DNA from: Pyrenophora tritici-repentis
Lineage: Eukaryota > Ascomycota > Dothideomycetes > Pleosporales > Pleosporaceae
Direction: 5' to 3'
Length of the DNA stretch: 64,000 bases
Assembly (NCBI RefSeq): GCF_003171515.1
Contig: NC_089394.1
Span: 124,001-188,000, forward strand
A program made the translations under genes and the position numbers. Below, piece by piece: positions 42,857 to 52,802 of this stretch (position 1 is its first letter; every line of letters starts with the position of its first letter). The notes beneath the pieces were generated by a model, which saw only the letters and a list, made by a program, of their open reading frames with translations, did not search any database and was not told where the DNA came from.

Positions 42857-45800
42857 ATGGCAGGCGCAGAGCAAGAGATGAAGGTACAGGAGGAGGTACA
42901 ACAGACACAGCAGGAGACGCAAGAGGTGAAGAAAGTGGAGCATGAGATATTGCATGGGACGGAGGTTGGTAGTGATGTATGTTCTTTCCCTCTCCTTCCT
43001 CTTCCTCTTCCCCTCTTCCCCTCTTCCTTGCTCAATCTATCGGCGATGAGAGATGTCAGACTGACAAAACCCCAGGTCCCCCAGCACACTAAAAATGTAG
43101 CTCCTCTCCCTGCTGCCGAACAAGGCGACTCACTACCCGGTATGTCAGGTGGTGGCGTTGTAGCGGTTATATTGGCGGGACCACCAGTCGTCTCCTCTTC
43201 TAGCGAAAAAGAGGAGAAGGAAGAAACCTCAACCAGCAACATCAGCATAGACAACGAAAAGATTGGAGATATCAGCGAAGACATCAGCGCCAGCGACACC
43301 AATAAACAACCCTCCACTACCGCCGCGGCCATCAGCACAGAGAAGGAAGAGACTAGCAACTCCAACTCGACCAACGACAAAACCGAAGAAACCACAAAAG
43401 ACTCCACCATCACAACCAAACACGAGACTCTAAACTCCGATGAGATCACCCTCTCCACAGCATCTACCAGTGCAGACACGCAAGAAGCAAGAGTCCAACG
43501 ACGCGCTGATGCGTTGGAGGAGAACACAAGCGAGGGAAAAGATGAGGTGGAGAAGGAGAGTGGACACGCTGATGTTGAGGACTTACATGGTGCCGTTGAC
43601 AAATCCGTCGCCGAAGTTGAGGGTGGGGAGCAGGACGGTGGAAAGGAAGAGAAAAAGGATGGAACAAGACAGGAGGATCAAGACAAAGGAAGTCTGGTCG
43701 ACCAGGTGCAAGAGAAGGTGGATCAGGCTTTTGGTGCCGATCTAGGCGAGAAGAATGAGGGCAAGACTGAGGATGGTGCTGCTGTCAAGGATGAGAGTGA
43801 GACGAAACAAGAGGAGGCTCAGAGTCAAGGTGCCGTTGATGAATCAGTCGCCGAAAATGCTGAGACTGAGGGAGAGAAAGAAAAAGAAGCTCAAGATAAG
43901 GTTGGCTTGGTCGACATCATTCGAAAGAAGGTGGCGGGTACGTTTGGTTTTGATCTGGGTGGGGGTACTGTGAGTAAGGCTGAGGATGGGGCTGGTGTTG
44001 AGGGTAAGAGTGAGCCAAAACAAGAAGACCAAGACAACAGAAACTTGAGAGAGGAGGTCCAAAAAAAGGCGGAGGAGACTCTCGGGGTGGATTCAGACGA
44101 GAAGAGTGCGAAGTCTGAGCAGCAAGAGGATAGTACGAGCACGGACTTCGGAGAGAAGGTTAAAGAGAAAGCGGAGGGGACTTTGGGTGTTAGCTTAGAC
44201 AAGGAGGATGTGAAAGAGGTTGTTGTCGGTGAGCAAAATGAAGAGAAGGACGATGCTAAGAGCAAGAATATGGGTGAGAAGCTCCAGGAGAAGGCGGAAG
44301 AAACTTTGGGACTCAGCGTAGACAAGGAGGAGGCTAGTAAGAGCGAGGGAGCAACTCGTTTTGAGGACAAGGATGAAGCAAAGAGCACAGACTTGGGAGA
44401 CAAAATTCAAGAGAAGGTGGAGGGGTCATCTGATGCCGATCTAGACGAGAAGAACGCCAGCGCTGCCAATGACGGGGAGAAGGAAGATGCGAAAAGCATG
44501 GACTTGGGAGAAAAGATCCAAAAGAAGACAGAGGAGACGTTTGGTGTTGATCTAGAGAGGAGTGTCAGTGCTGCTAGCGATGGGGCTACTATTGGGGGTA
44601 TGGCAGGTTCAGCGGTTGGTGCAGTTGCTGGTATCCCGGGTGGACCGGTAGGTGCAGCCGTCGGCGCAGCTATTGGAGGCACCTCTGGTGTGGTTGTTGG
44701 GGCAGTCACTGGGGTCGTTTCTGATAAAGATCAGAATGTTGGTGAGAGGGAGAAGGAGGTAAGAGATTGTGAGAAGAGCCACGACGACGCAAATGGCGCA
44801 GATGAGGAGAGTCCAGATGGTACTGCTGCAAAGGAGCAACAGGTCCCGGATGTCTCTGGTGCAACAAGCCAGATTGACACGGATGTCGCAACTGAGCAAG
44901 AAACAGAGAAGAGTCAGGAAGCCGCTGTTGGCGAGAGCCAATATTGCACGGATGATACGTATGTTCTAGCTGCAAAGGAAGAGCTTGGAAATGGGAGTAA
45001 GAAGATTAACGATGACGTCGTTGGAAAGGAGGAAGAAGGTGCGATCGATTCTCACGGAAAGAGTCAAGATGACGTCGTTGCTTCCGAGGATAAGAGCGCG
45101 GATGTCGGAACCAAGGAGATTCAGGACGACGTTGTTGAGAAGAGCCAGGATACTACAAATGGTGCCGGTGCAGAGAAAGAGCAGCGCACGAGCGATCTAG
45201 AGACGACAAGTCACAATGGTACGGGTGAACAAGGTCAAGAAATTGCCAGTGGAGAAATCCAAGAGGCTGCAAGTGGAAAGACTCACGATGATGCCGACGC
45301 CCAGAACCAGAACGACACAAACGACGCCGATGCAAAGGCAGAGCACAACAAAGGAACCGACCCAGTATCGACAAACCACGGAAACCTCGGCGATGAGATT
45401 CAGAGAGAAAATGCTCAGAGATTCGGCGTCAATCTGGATAACGACAAAGCCGCTACTGATGGGTCTGATGCAAAGGCCCATGGCAAGAGCGGTGCAAGAG
45501 GAAAGACTCACGAGCGTTTCGATAGTGTAACCTCCCCCGACATGGATTTCAGCCCCAAAGCTGGAAATTTCGAAGGTAGCAAGGAAGAAGATGGAAAAGC
45601 CAGTGAAGAAGAGACATCTGCAACCACGGAGATTGGCGGCAAGACCGATGAAGCGCAGACATCTGCAATCACGGAGATTGGCGGTAAGACCGATGGAGAT
45701 CAGACGAATGCTGGCGAGGAGGTTGAGGTCAAGACCGAAGAAGACCAGACAGATGCTAGCAGAGAAGAGGAGGCCAAGACCGACGGAGAGCAGATGTCTC

Positions 45801-46375
45801 TCACCAAGATGATGGAGGCAAAGCTCAAGGCAGAAGATACGTTCGCTAACTCGGAGACTAATGCTGGCAAAGAAGAAGAGAGCAAGGCGACCGAAGATCA
45901 AATGGGTGCTACCAAAGAGATGGAGACAGAGGCGAAGGGAGAGCAGAAAGAGGCTACCGAAGAATTTGAAGGCAAGGCCAATGGAGAACAAGCGGATGCA
46001 ATCAAGGAGATGGACGCCAAAAATAACGGAGAGCAGGCGGATGCTACCGAGGATGTAGAGATCCATTTCAATGTGGAGCAGACACATTCTACAAAGGAGA
46101 TGGATATCAAGACCCACGAAGACCATGCGGATACAACCAAGTACATTGACGTACAGCAAATATCTGCTACCACAGTGATAAACACTAAAGCCACGAGCGT
46201 GGATGCAACAGACGCCTACGCGAAGGACCACATGCACAACGAAGAAGAGACACAAGGTGCTGAGGATTCAAGCAAAGGAACAGATCCTGTGACAAACAAC
46301 CATGGAAACTTGGGCGATATGGTTCAGAGACAGAACGCGGAGAAATTCGGGGTCAATCTTGCGGAAGACGTGTAG
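42857..46375 (+). CDS. Long acidic repeat protein with a Gly-zipper segment, LEA-like
   Basis: Probably two exons, 42857-42976 and 43076-46375. The 99-nt intron (GTATGT...CCCCAG, branch CTGAC) is a multiple of three, so the unspliced frame also stays open. The spliced product is 1,139 aa, very rich in Glu, Lys, Asp, Ala and Thr and likely disordered or helical in water. Residues ~220-580 carry degenerate repeats of the form EKIQEKVEETLGVDLDEK. A Gly-zipper run (GGMAGSAVGAVAGIPGGPVG) could insert into membranes. Later come TEIGGKTDEAQTSA-type repeats. The motif NHGNLGD...N(A)xxFGVNL occurs twice, near 45370 and at the very C-terminus. This resembles LEA or seed-maturation-like stress proteins, but I recognise no named family. 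Confidence 0.72.
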   Translation: MAGAEQEMKVQEEVQQTQQETQEVKKVEHEILHGTEVGSDVCSFPLLPLPLPLFPSSLLNLSAMRDVRLTKPQVPQHTKNVAPLPAAEQGDSLPGMSGGGVVAVILAGPPVVSSSSEKEEKEETSTSNISIDNEKIGDISEDISASDTNKQPSTTAAAISTEKEETSNSNSTNDKTEETTKDSTITTKHETLNSDEITLSTASTSADTQEARVQRRADALEENTSEGKDEVEKESGHADVEDLHGAVDKSVAEVEGGEQDGGKEEKKDGTRQEDQDKGSLVDQVQEKVDQAFGADLGEKNEGKTEDGAAVKDESETKQEEAQSQGAVDESVAENAETEGEKEKEAQDKVGLVDIIRKKVAGTFGFDLGGGTVSKAEDGAGVEGKSEPKQEDQDNRNLREEVQKKAEETLGVDSDEKSAKSEQQEDSTSTDFGEKVKEKAEGTLGVSLDKEDVKEVVVGEQNEEKDDAKSKNMGEKLQEKAEETLGLSVDKEEASKSEGATRFEDKDEAKSTDLGDKIQEKVEGSSDADLDEKNASAANDGEKEDAKSMDLGEKIQKKTEETFGVDLERSVSAASDGATIGGMAGSAVGAVAGIPGGPVGAAVGAAIGGTSGVVVGAVTGVVSDKDQNVGEREKEVRDCEKSHDDANGADEESPDGTAAKEQQVPDVSGATSQIDTDVATEQETEKSQEAAVGESQYCTDDTYVLAAKEELGNGSKKINDDVVGKEEEGAIDSHGKSQDDVVASEDKSADVGTKEIQDDVVEKSQDTTNGAGAEKEQRTSDLETTSHNGTGEQGQEIASGEIQEAASGKTHDDADAQNQNDTNDADAKAEHNKGTDPVSTNHGNLGDEIQRENAQRFGVNLDNDKAATDGSDAKAHGKSGARGKTHERFDSVTSPDMDFSPKAGNFEGSKEEDGKASEEETSATTEIGGKTDEAQTSAITEIGGKTDGDQTNAGEEVEVKTEEDQTDASREEEAKTDGEQMSLTKMMEAKLKAEDTFANSETNAGKEEESKATEDQMGATKEMETEAKGEQKEATEEFEGKANGEQADAIKEMDAKNNGEQADATEDVEIHFNVEQTHSTKEMDIKTHEDHADTTKYIDVQQISATTVINTKATSVDATDAYAKDHMHNEEETQGAEDSSKGTDPVTNNHGNLGDMVQRQNAEKFGVNLAEDV

Positions 46376-49097
46376 TCGATCCCCATCCAAGTCTGTAGCA
46401 AATAGAATAAACCATGGTGTTATCATCCTCATCTCTCATCTCCCATTTCCATTATCCTTGTGCACTTTTCACATACCTAGGTATCTCGTCAAAGCCAAGG
46501 CCTACATCAACCACGTGATCTTTCATCAAACCACAACACTCCTTACACCACCCCCCTTCCATTCCTTCCATTGCCTTTCCACATCCCCAACCCCCTCCAT
46601 TCCGCCTAAGTCTCCCAGCCCGCCCATCACTCAACATCAAAACTCCAAGCCCAGCCCCCAAGAAAAAGCAACCACCCCATCCACGCGTCCACGTGGCGTT
46701 TTTTCTTCTTCCTACGCCACTGTATGCAGAAAAACGATGAAATGGGCGCAAAAGCCACAAATTACCAGTTCACCGATCGTGCTAAAAAGACGCTGCGCTA
46801 GACGAGACCCTGCACCTCCCTGCTTTTTATTGCGTGCGTGCGTGCGTGCGTGCGTCGGCCGAGGTAGGTGGCCGGATTACGTACACAGGCGGATTACTGA
46901 ACCTTAGCCTTGCTGCAGAGAGGCAATGGTGATTTTGTTTTAGTTGCTTTCTTCAAACAACTGAGTGGATTGTGGCGGATGAGGTGGTGAGGCCCTTTGC
47001 TTAGGTGTGCGCATGTGTGTGAATTATTTTGAGGATCCCGAGCCGCTCTTGCAGCGGCATCTCCACGATCCGGGAATAGGGAGGGACGGGGCGGACGGGT
47101 GCTGGGGGAGGGGTGGGTCTGCAGGTACGGGTTGTCATGCTGCGGTATCGGACTCTTTGCCTCTTTTCTGATTGTAGCAATACATTCAACCTCCAACTGG
47201 CGGAATGTGTTAATGTCCGGTCGCCCCTGGGTGTCATAGAATACTTGACAGTGTGGGTATGGGCCTAATGTTCGTGTCTGACAACTATAGTGACCTTTTT
47301 ACACTAGTATGTCAACTATTTCATGACACCCGGGTGCTCTTCCCGAGATTTCTCGCCTGTTGTTCATTTCAGTGGATTCATACGGAACAGTCGAAGTCAA
47401 ATGGCGCATGCGAGAGTATTCGGAGCATTCTTTCGGACTGGTAGGTGGAGATCAAGCGATCCGTACGGTAGGTATGTACGTCGCCATGTTGAGTGATGGA
47501 GTAGCCTACGGAGTCCCGTCCGGGGTATCGCATTTGCTACGGGGTCGCCGGACAACTACTGGGTGCGTTACGTATCAGCTATGTGCGTGCAAGGGTACGA
47601 ATGTAGGTGCAGAGGTGTCCTTTGGTTGTCATGGTAGCTGCAGAGTAACGTATGCTTGACCAGGTCCAAGTCTTTGGTGCTTTAGAGTTCTGTTGAACTG
47701 TCTGATTTGCTTGTGTGGAAGGTGTGTCATGGGCGAGTCCACGCTTCTACATAGTGATAGGGTAGTCGCGACTGCCGTGATATGACTGAGCTCTACGCCA
47801 GAGTGGCTTCATTACCGTGATCGTTGTTGGTAGAGTGTGTCGTGTTAGTTTTTGTCGTTGTATCAAACACCAAATGCCGCTACCAGGTGGTAGCTTTGGG
47901 TGCCTCATCCTTGATGATTTTGACGGCGCGTTGAAGTAGACTCGATGAGCCATGAGGTATCGGCTGGAGCTCAGAGGCCGACGGTTCATGTTTGCTTGAA
48001 GTCCAAATCTGTGCTGTGCAAGCGGAGACTGAATACCTTGCGATTGGGACGTTGGTGCATGTGCGCCTTGTTTCAGAAAGCTAGGCGGCTTGGATGTAGG
48101 TTGACCTGGACGAGCTGTGCTGTTGTGAGCGCGCAAGCTGTGAAGCTTATAGTCGCAACATTGAGTTGTAAATTGATTGATAAGAATGACCCTAGAGGAA
48201 GTTTGGTGACGCTGAATTGCTGATGACTTGCTGAATATCTGATTATGGGATGGCTCTGGGGGTCTTATTGTAATGTATTGCAGTGAATACAATAAATTAA
48301 AGTGTAACCGCGCGAGGCAGTAACCAGAGTATATTGTGTGTGTTCTCTGTTGTTGTGCTCACATGTTTCGAAGGCAGCAGCAGGATCTATTTACATCACG
48401 TATCACCATCACGTGGCACACGTGATCCGCTTCTCCTCATAACCGCCACATAATGCGATGACTCTAATTGCGACGACTCTGGAGGCCCTTCTGTAATGCG
48501 ATGAATCTGGTTGCTGTGCGCCTTCGCAGATGTCTTCAACTCCAGAATGACGACGTCGTACAATTACGATTTCTTGGCCTGAACGAGCGTCGTCCAACTC
48601 TTAGCCTGGCCGGAGGTGCGCTGCAGCCTCTTTGCGGTTGTAGTAGCAGCGTTATCCGCGTGTTGATAGTGGATGTCGAGAGGAATACCATGTAAGTAAG
48701 CATGGTGTGGAGCTCCTCGTGATGGACGATGTGTAGCCTTGTTGGACGAGCGAAGATGCGGACGACATATTCTCACATGGAGTTGAATTGTACCATCAGA
48801 CACAAGCCAACAGCAATGCAAAGTCATCAAAGACCCTCGTGTCAATCAGATTTATCTATATCGTGGCCTCCAGCTGATGCGCGGACGACACGTTGGCTTC
48901 TCCAACCTCCTCGCGCTCCATGGACCTTTCTTTCCTCGCTTCCCTCCCGTTCTCACACTTGTCACTCTGCGATGTAGAAATCCTTCACCCTCCCTATTTC
49001 CTCAATCCATCAAATTTATGGACCCCCCAATTCACTTTCTTGAGGCTACTGCATCCTACTCCATCCACTTCTCATGCCATGCATCTCCCATGCGTAT
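46376..49097. other. Long stretch without a recognised gene
   Basis: Several short ORFs on both strands (for example minus 47747-48292) lack domains, signal peptides or convincing introns. A (TGCG)n run lies at 46833-46856, and CACGTG palindromes near 48412-48424. The region marks the switch from the gene-dense core to the transposon-rich flank and may hold degraded repeats I cannot name. Confidence 0.4.
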
Positions 49098-49257
49098 GGA
49101 GACGCCGGAGCATGCGGATTGGGCTTGTACGGGGATGGCTGGGACCTGCGGGTTGAACTTGTAGTGGCACCGGAACCTGCTGGGTTGGACTTGTATGGAG
49201 GCGCCGGAGCATGCGGGTTGGACTTGTACGGAGGTGGCTGGAGCCTACGTGTTGGGA
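49098..49257 (+). repeat. 33-bp minisatellite (about 4.8 units)
   Basis: Units start at 49098, 49131, 49164, 49197 and 49230; the shared core is GGAGCATGCGGGTTGGACTT. As a frame it would encode 11-residue units such as YGGAGACGLDL, open from 49074 to 49310, but no start context or splice structure supports a gene. Confidence 0.8.
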
Positions 49258-49975
49258 ATCGTAGCGGACTTGCCTGGGATGACAGGAGTGAAAATTTCTA
49301 CATTTTTTAGTACAACTATGAAGCGCATCAATAGTTAGAACTCACTCAGACTGTTCAAAAAAAGCAAAAAGCGAAAACATACAACAGCGGGGATTCGCTA
49401 GTGGTCACCCACCTAACTACTAATCCGCCGGTACACCGTTTGAGTACCGCTGAGCGAACGGGAAGCGCTATTATCTCCCTCGCGACTGGCACAAAAACCC
49501 TTAATTTTCCTGTAAACGGTAATCTTAACGGCACCGTCCACTGTAAAGTGGTCCTGAATCCGGTATATTAACTCCTGTTTGCGTAGGGCTGTAAAGTAAG
49601 CGCTAATCTAAACGGGATAAGAGAATTATGCGCGAGGGAGAAAAAGTAAGCGCTAATGTAAAGGCAGCGATGCGGGCGCGAGTAGGACTCTTTAAGTAGT
49701 TGAACTATTATTGGTAAGTGCCTAATAATTAAGCTTTAGTAAGCTCGGAAAACCTTTAGGATACCGAGGTGCGACTAAGTTTATGACTTATTAGTCGCGT
49801 CGCTGTTACCCTTAACCGGCGCACTACACGATAAGCTTCTAATTCTACAACAACGCTAGACACGCGTCGCGTCGTTGTCTACAATCTAACACTTGCGCTA
49901 AGTCACGCTACACACGCATCGCGTCTCTTCCCTATCTAATACCCGCGCTACACCACGAGATTCCTAGGAGGTACG
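49258..49975. other. Degenerate sequence upstream of the interrupted gene
   Basis: From about 49396 the sequence (TGGTCACCCACCTAACTAC) may be the edge of a larger repeat. Weak inverse similarity occurs near 53215 (GGGAGGGTGGCCA). No intact coding region; stops are frequent. Confidence 0.35.
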
Positions 49976-50650
49976 ATGGGTCCACATATATTCTATCGAG
50001 TCGAAGACGAACATTCTTGCGCCCGCTACATCGATAGACAGGGTATAATTGCAGAGTACAGAGATACCTTGGTTAATTTTAGAAAGAAGGGAGCTGCTTT
50101 GCTAGACTAGATTGCGCAACATCTCGATTAGAGCAATAGATATCCTACGCTATTCATTTCAACGTATTGTGACAAGGAGGTAGCGTAGGGAGAAGTAGAA
50201 CGGCGAGTGACTGCAGGAAAGAGGGACGTGAAGATCTACAAGATTAATATAGATGCTAGAAACGAGCGCACAGAGTATCGTAACATCCGACTTCTTGCTA
50301 AGAACCTAGGCTATTATATTCCCTTCGATGTATGGAACTACGCTGGCAAATGGGTCGGGGTGTGGTTGGGGTTGGGTTAGAAATTTTGCGACCCCAACCC
50401 AACCCCAACCCATTTGTCAGCGCCAAGCTTAGGGTTGGGTTGGGGTTGGGTTGGGGTCGCACGGACCATGGGTTAGGGTTGGGTTATAGTAAAAAAATTG
50501 CAAGATGTATAATATAGATTTCAATAAAAGAAAAGTTTATATAGTATCACAGTAGATTAACACAGTGTAGCATTAACTAGTTTCATTTATAATATACAGA
50601 GGCTTCGCCAGCTAGCATTTAAGCACGTGTATCTAGATATATCTTATAAT

Positions 50651-51223
50651 CTAGAGAAAAGCTAGTAACTCGCGCGCAAAGTAGCGCCTAGCCAATTGAG
50701 AATCCTTCTCTTGAATAGTAACCCTCTTTGCGTGAATAGCATTGATGTTGCAGTCTATAAAAGTTATTAAATGAAAAATAGTATAGGGTAGATAGACTAT
50801 ACCCTCAAAATAACCAACTAAGAAAGCTTCTGTAGCTTCCTGAAGAGCTTCGATTGCAGATCGTTGAAAGCGGATATCGGCCTTGTGCACCTGTGCAAAT
50901 TCGCGCACTACGCGGGAAAAGGGGAGTTTTCGCAAGAGTAGTTCAAAACCTCTCTGGTATCTCTTGATTTCCCGTAATGCGACAGCTAAGCTAAATTAGA
51001 AAATAGCTGTGATAAACGACTGTGATAACCTACTGCCGGCCTTAAACTTGCGCTTCTTCTTAACAGCTACAGGTGCCTTTCGCGTAGACTTTCCTGCTAC
51101 TTGACGTCTAGCCTTACTAGCAAGGGCCTTCTGAGCCGGCTTGCCGCCAGTAACTGTCTTGCCATCAGGACCACCCCGGCCGGCTTTACCGGTGACCTTA
51201 GGCCGTGGTTTTGTCCTTGCCAT
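50651..51223 (-). CDS. Histone H3 variant with extended N-tail, transposon-borne
   Basis: Three exons on the minus strand: 51034-51223, 50803-50985 and 50651-50754. The introns are 48 nt each (GTAGGT...GCTTAG and GTATAG...TTATAG). The spliced frame is exactly 159 codons, 158 aa. Both junctions rebuild H3 consensus: [14 protein letters not shown] and [15 protein letters not shown]. The tail starts MARTK, keeps GGK and LASKAR-like pieces, and is ~18 residues longer than canonical H3. The histone fold is complete ([52 protein letters not shown]), with 4 extra C-terminal residues. Loop 1 has canonical length. The residue aligned to Lys56 is Arg (R75). It probably forms nucleosomes with H4; a role in transposon chromatin is inference. 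Confidence 0.93.
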
Positions 51224-51733
51224 TGCGTAGTAGAGTAGATGATGAACGTAGGCGACGTATGTGATTAATTACTGTGATAAATGTGGTCGACAATTAAGAA
51301 AGTAGTAGGCTGAAAGAGTTAGGTAGCTGGAAAGTTTGGGCGACGGCAATTTCCCGATTTCCGCACTAGTAAAGGCAGCAGCGCACGGACTGCATGACGT
51401 AATTTGCTGTTTCACGATCGCATACAACCATTTCTGTTGCAAAATCAGTAGCGAGCATATCATACAAACGTGTTAAACTGCTGTGATAAACGCCGAGCTC
51501 GCGCATGCGTACAGCCCAAAAATGAAGGAATCATCGATGTGTTGATCATTTTGGGTAATTTCCGCGTTTTCGCGCTAGCGCAGGCAGCAGCGCACGGACC
51601 ATTTCTAGGTGAGCATAATGCTGTCTACCCATTTCTCCAGCCCCTGACGCCCAGTAACTCCCAACACCTAATAACTCTCTTTACTACATTGAAAACACCC
51701 CATTTACAACAGCGCATTATCACAGTCCCCGCC
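51224..51733. promoter_or_regulatory. Shared divergent promoter of the H3 variant and hATC genes
   Basis: 510 bp between two divergent starts. A ~45-bp direct repeat ending GGCAGCAGCGCACGGAC occurs at about 51349-51392 and 51556-51601. TATCACAG motifs lie at 51272-51279 and 51481-51488 (minus) and 51718-51725 (plus). The layout suggests common regulation or transposase binding. Confidence 0.6.
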
Positions 51734-52655
51734 ATGCCTGTCGCGAAAGAGCAAGTCGGCGACGTACCTGAAGGCCTAGTTCCAGCCATCAAACTTGAAC
51801 CTCCGCCTGGGTTCGAACAAGATGAGTGGGAGCAGCTTACCGATGTAATAATCACAGCCATTTATCACAGCTTATGCTAATATAAGCAGGGATTTGCGTG
51901 TGAAGCTGACGAGATTGACGGTATCTTAGATCAAAGAGGTAGTGGGGGTTCACGAAAAGGCCGACCTATCAATTTGAGCGTCCCCTATACTGGCTCTCTG
52001 AGTGGTAGCGCCCGTGCTATTGCTCAACGTGAACGCAAAGCTCTTTTCGATAAAGAGGAGAAGGTACTTGAAAGCGTTAGAACAGCCGACCGCTCCGCGA
52101 AGTACCAACTGAAGAAATCGCTTTTGCAACAGCCTAAGTATAAATTAGCAAATAGTGCTAGACAGGCTAAGCTGCTAGAGAAAGAGTGGGATATACTTTC
52201 AGAGAAGCGGTTTACCCAGAAAAAGTCTGGTAAGTTATCACAGCTGTTTATCATAGACATCTGCTAATAGACTATCCCAAGTGGCGAAGGATATACTAGC
52301 AATACCAATTGCTCAGGTTGGGGTTGAAAGAGTTTTCAATGTTGCTAAGGATGTTATTGGTAGTCGGAGGCACCGACTATCTGCCCGGACAATACAGCAG
52401 ATAATGGTTCTTAAGGATACAATATCTCAAGAGGAAGAACAGGGTCTAGACTACCTAGTTGCTCAATTAGGGGAGGATGGAGAGCCAATTGACGAGGTTA
52501 ATGATCTTTTTGAGCTTCCAGCCTCGTTAGAGCATACCTTCGATATAGATGAGGAGAACCAGACTACAGAAGAAGAGTCGGAGGAAGAGGTCCAGGAGGA
52601 GCGTCAATTGCCACCTCGAAAGCGCCAGCGTCCTCAGCGCTACCGTGATAATTAG
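51734..52655 (+). CDS. Reduced hAT protein with dimerisation domain only
   Basis: Three exons: 51734-51844, 51890-52229 and 52282-52655. The introns are 45 nt (GTAATA...AAGCAG) and 52 nt (GTAAGT...CCCAAG); the last acceptor was chosen because it alone keeps frame. The product is 274 aa. Residues 1-37 are acidic with Pro (PEGLVPAIKLEPPPGF). The middle is a charged helix-rich block (ARAIAQRERKALFDKEEKVL). Residues ~155-200 are a hATC dimerisation segment (DILAIPIAQVGVERVFNVAK, then SRRHRLSARTIQQIMVLKD). The tail is acidic and ends in basic PPRKRQRPQRYRDN. The catalytic core and BED finger of a hAT transposase are absent. It could dimerise with a full transposase, as helper or inhibitor (inference). 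Confidence 0.8.
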
Positions 52656-52802
52656 CTGTGTTAATATATCTCGTTTTATGTATCTAATATATCATCAACG
52701 TGTACACATTATCTTAATTAAGTGTTGTTCCGTTAAAGTACCCAAAAAATATAACCCAACCCCAACCCAACCCAACCCAACCCAAGCCCAACCCTACCAC
52801 TT

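Noticed and set aside
42754..46255. Long minus-strand frames of 282 and 352 aa opposite the acidic repeat gene
   Set aside because: They are antisense shadows of a GAG/AAG-rich repetitive reading frame, Ser/Leu-rich with no domain.
47747..48292. 181-aa minus-strand ORF as a gene
   Set aside because: Basic, low-complexity composition without domain, and no supporting splice or promoter features.
49098..49257. CRISPR-like array (33-bp periodicity)
   Set aside because: Units are contiguous without spacers and degenerate, and the genome is fungal.
50651..51223. Could the H3-like protein be the centromeric H3 (CenH3)?
   Set aside because: Loop 1 between REFAQ and RFQRSAI has canonical H3 length, and the C-terminal [10 protein letters not shown] block is canonical; CenH3 proteins usually have a longer loop 1 and a more divergent fold. 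Its place inside a transposon also argues against it.
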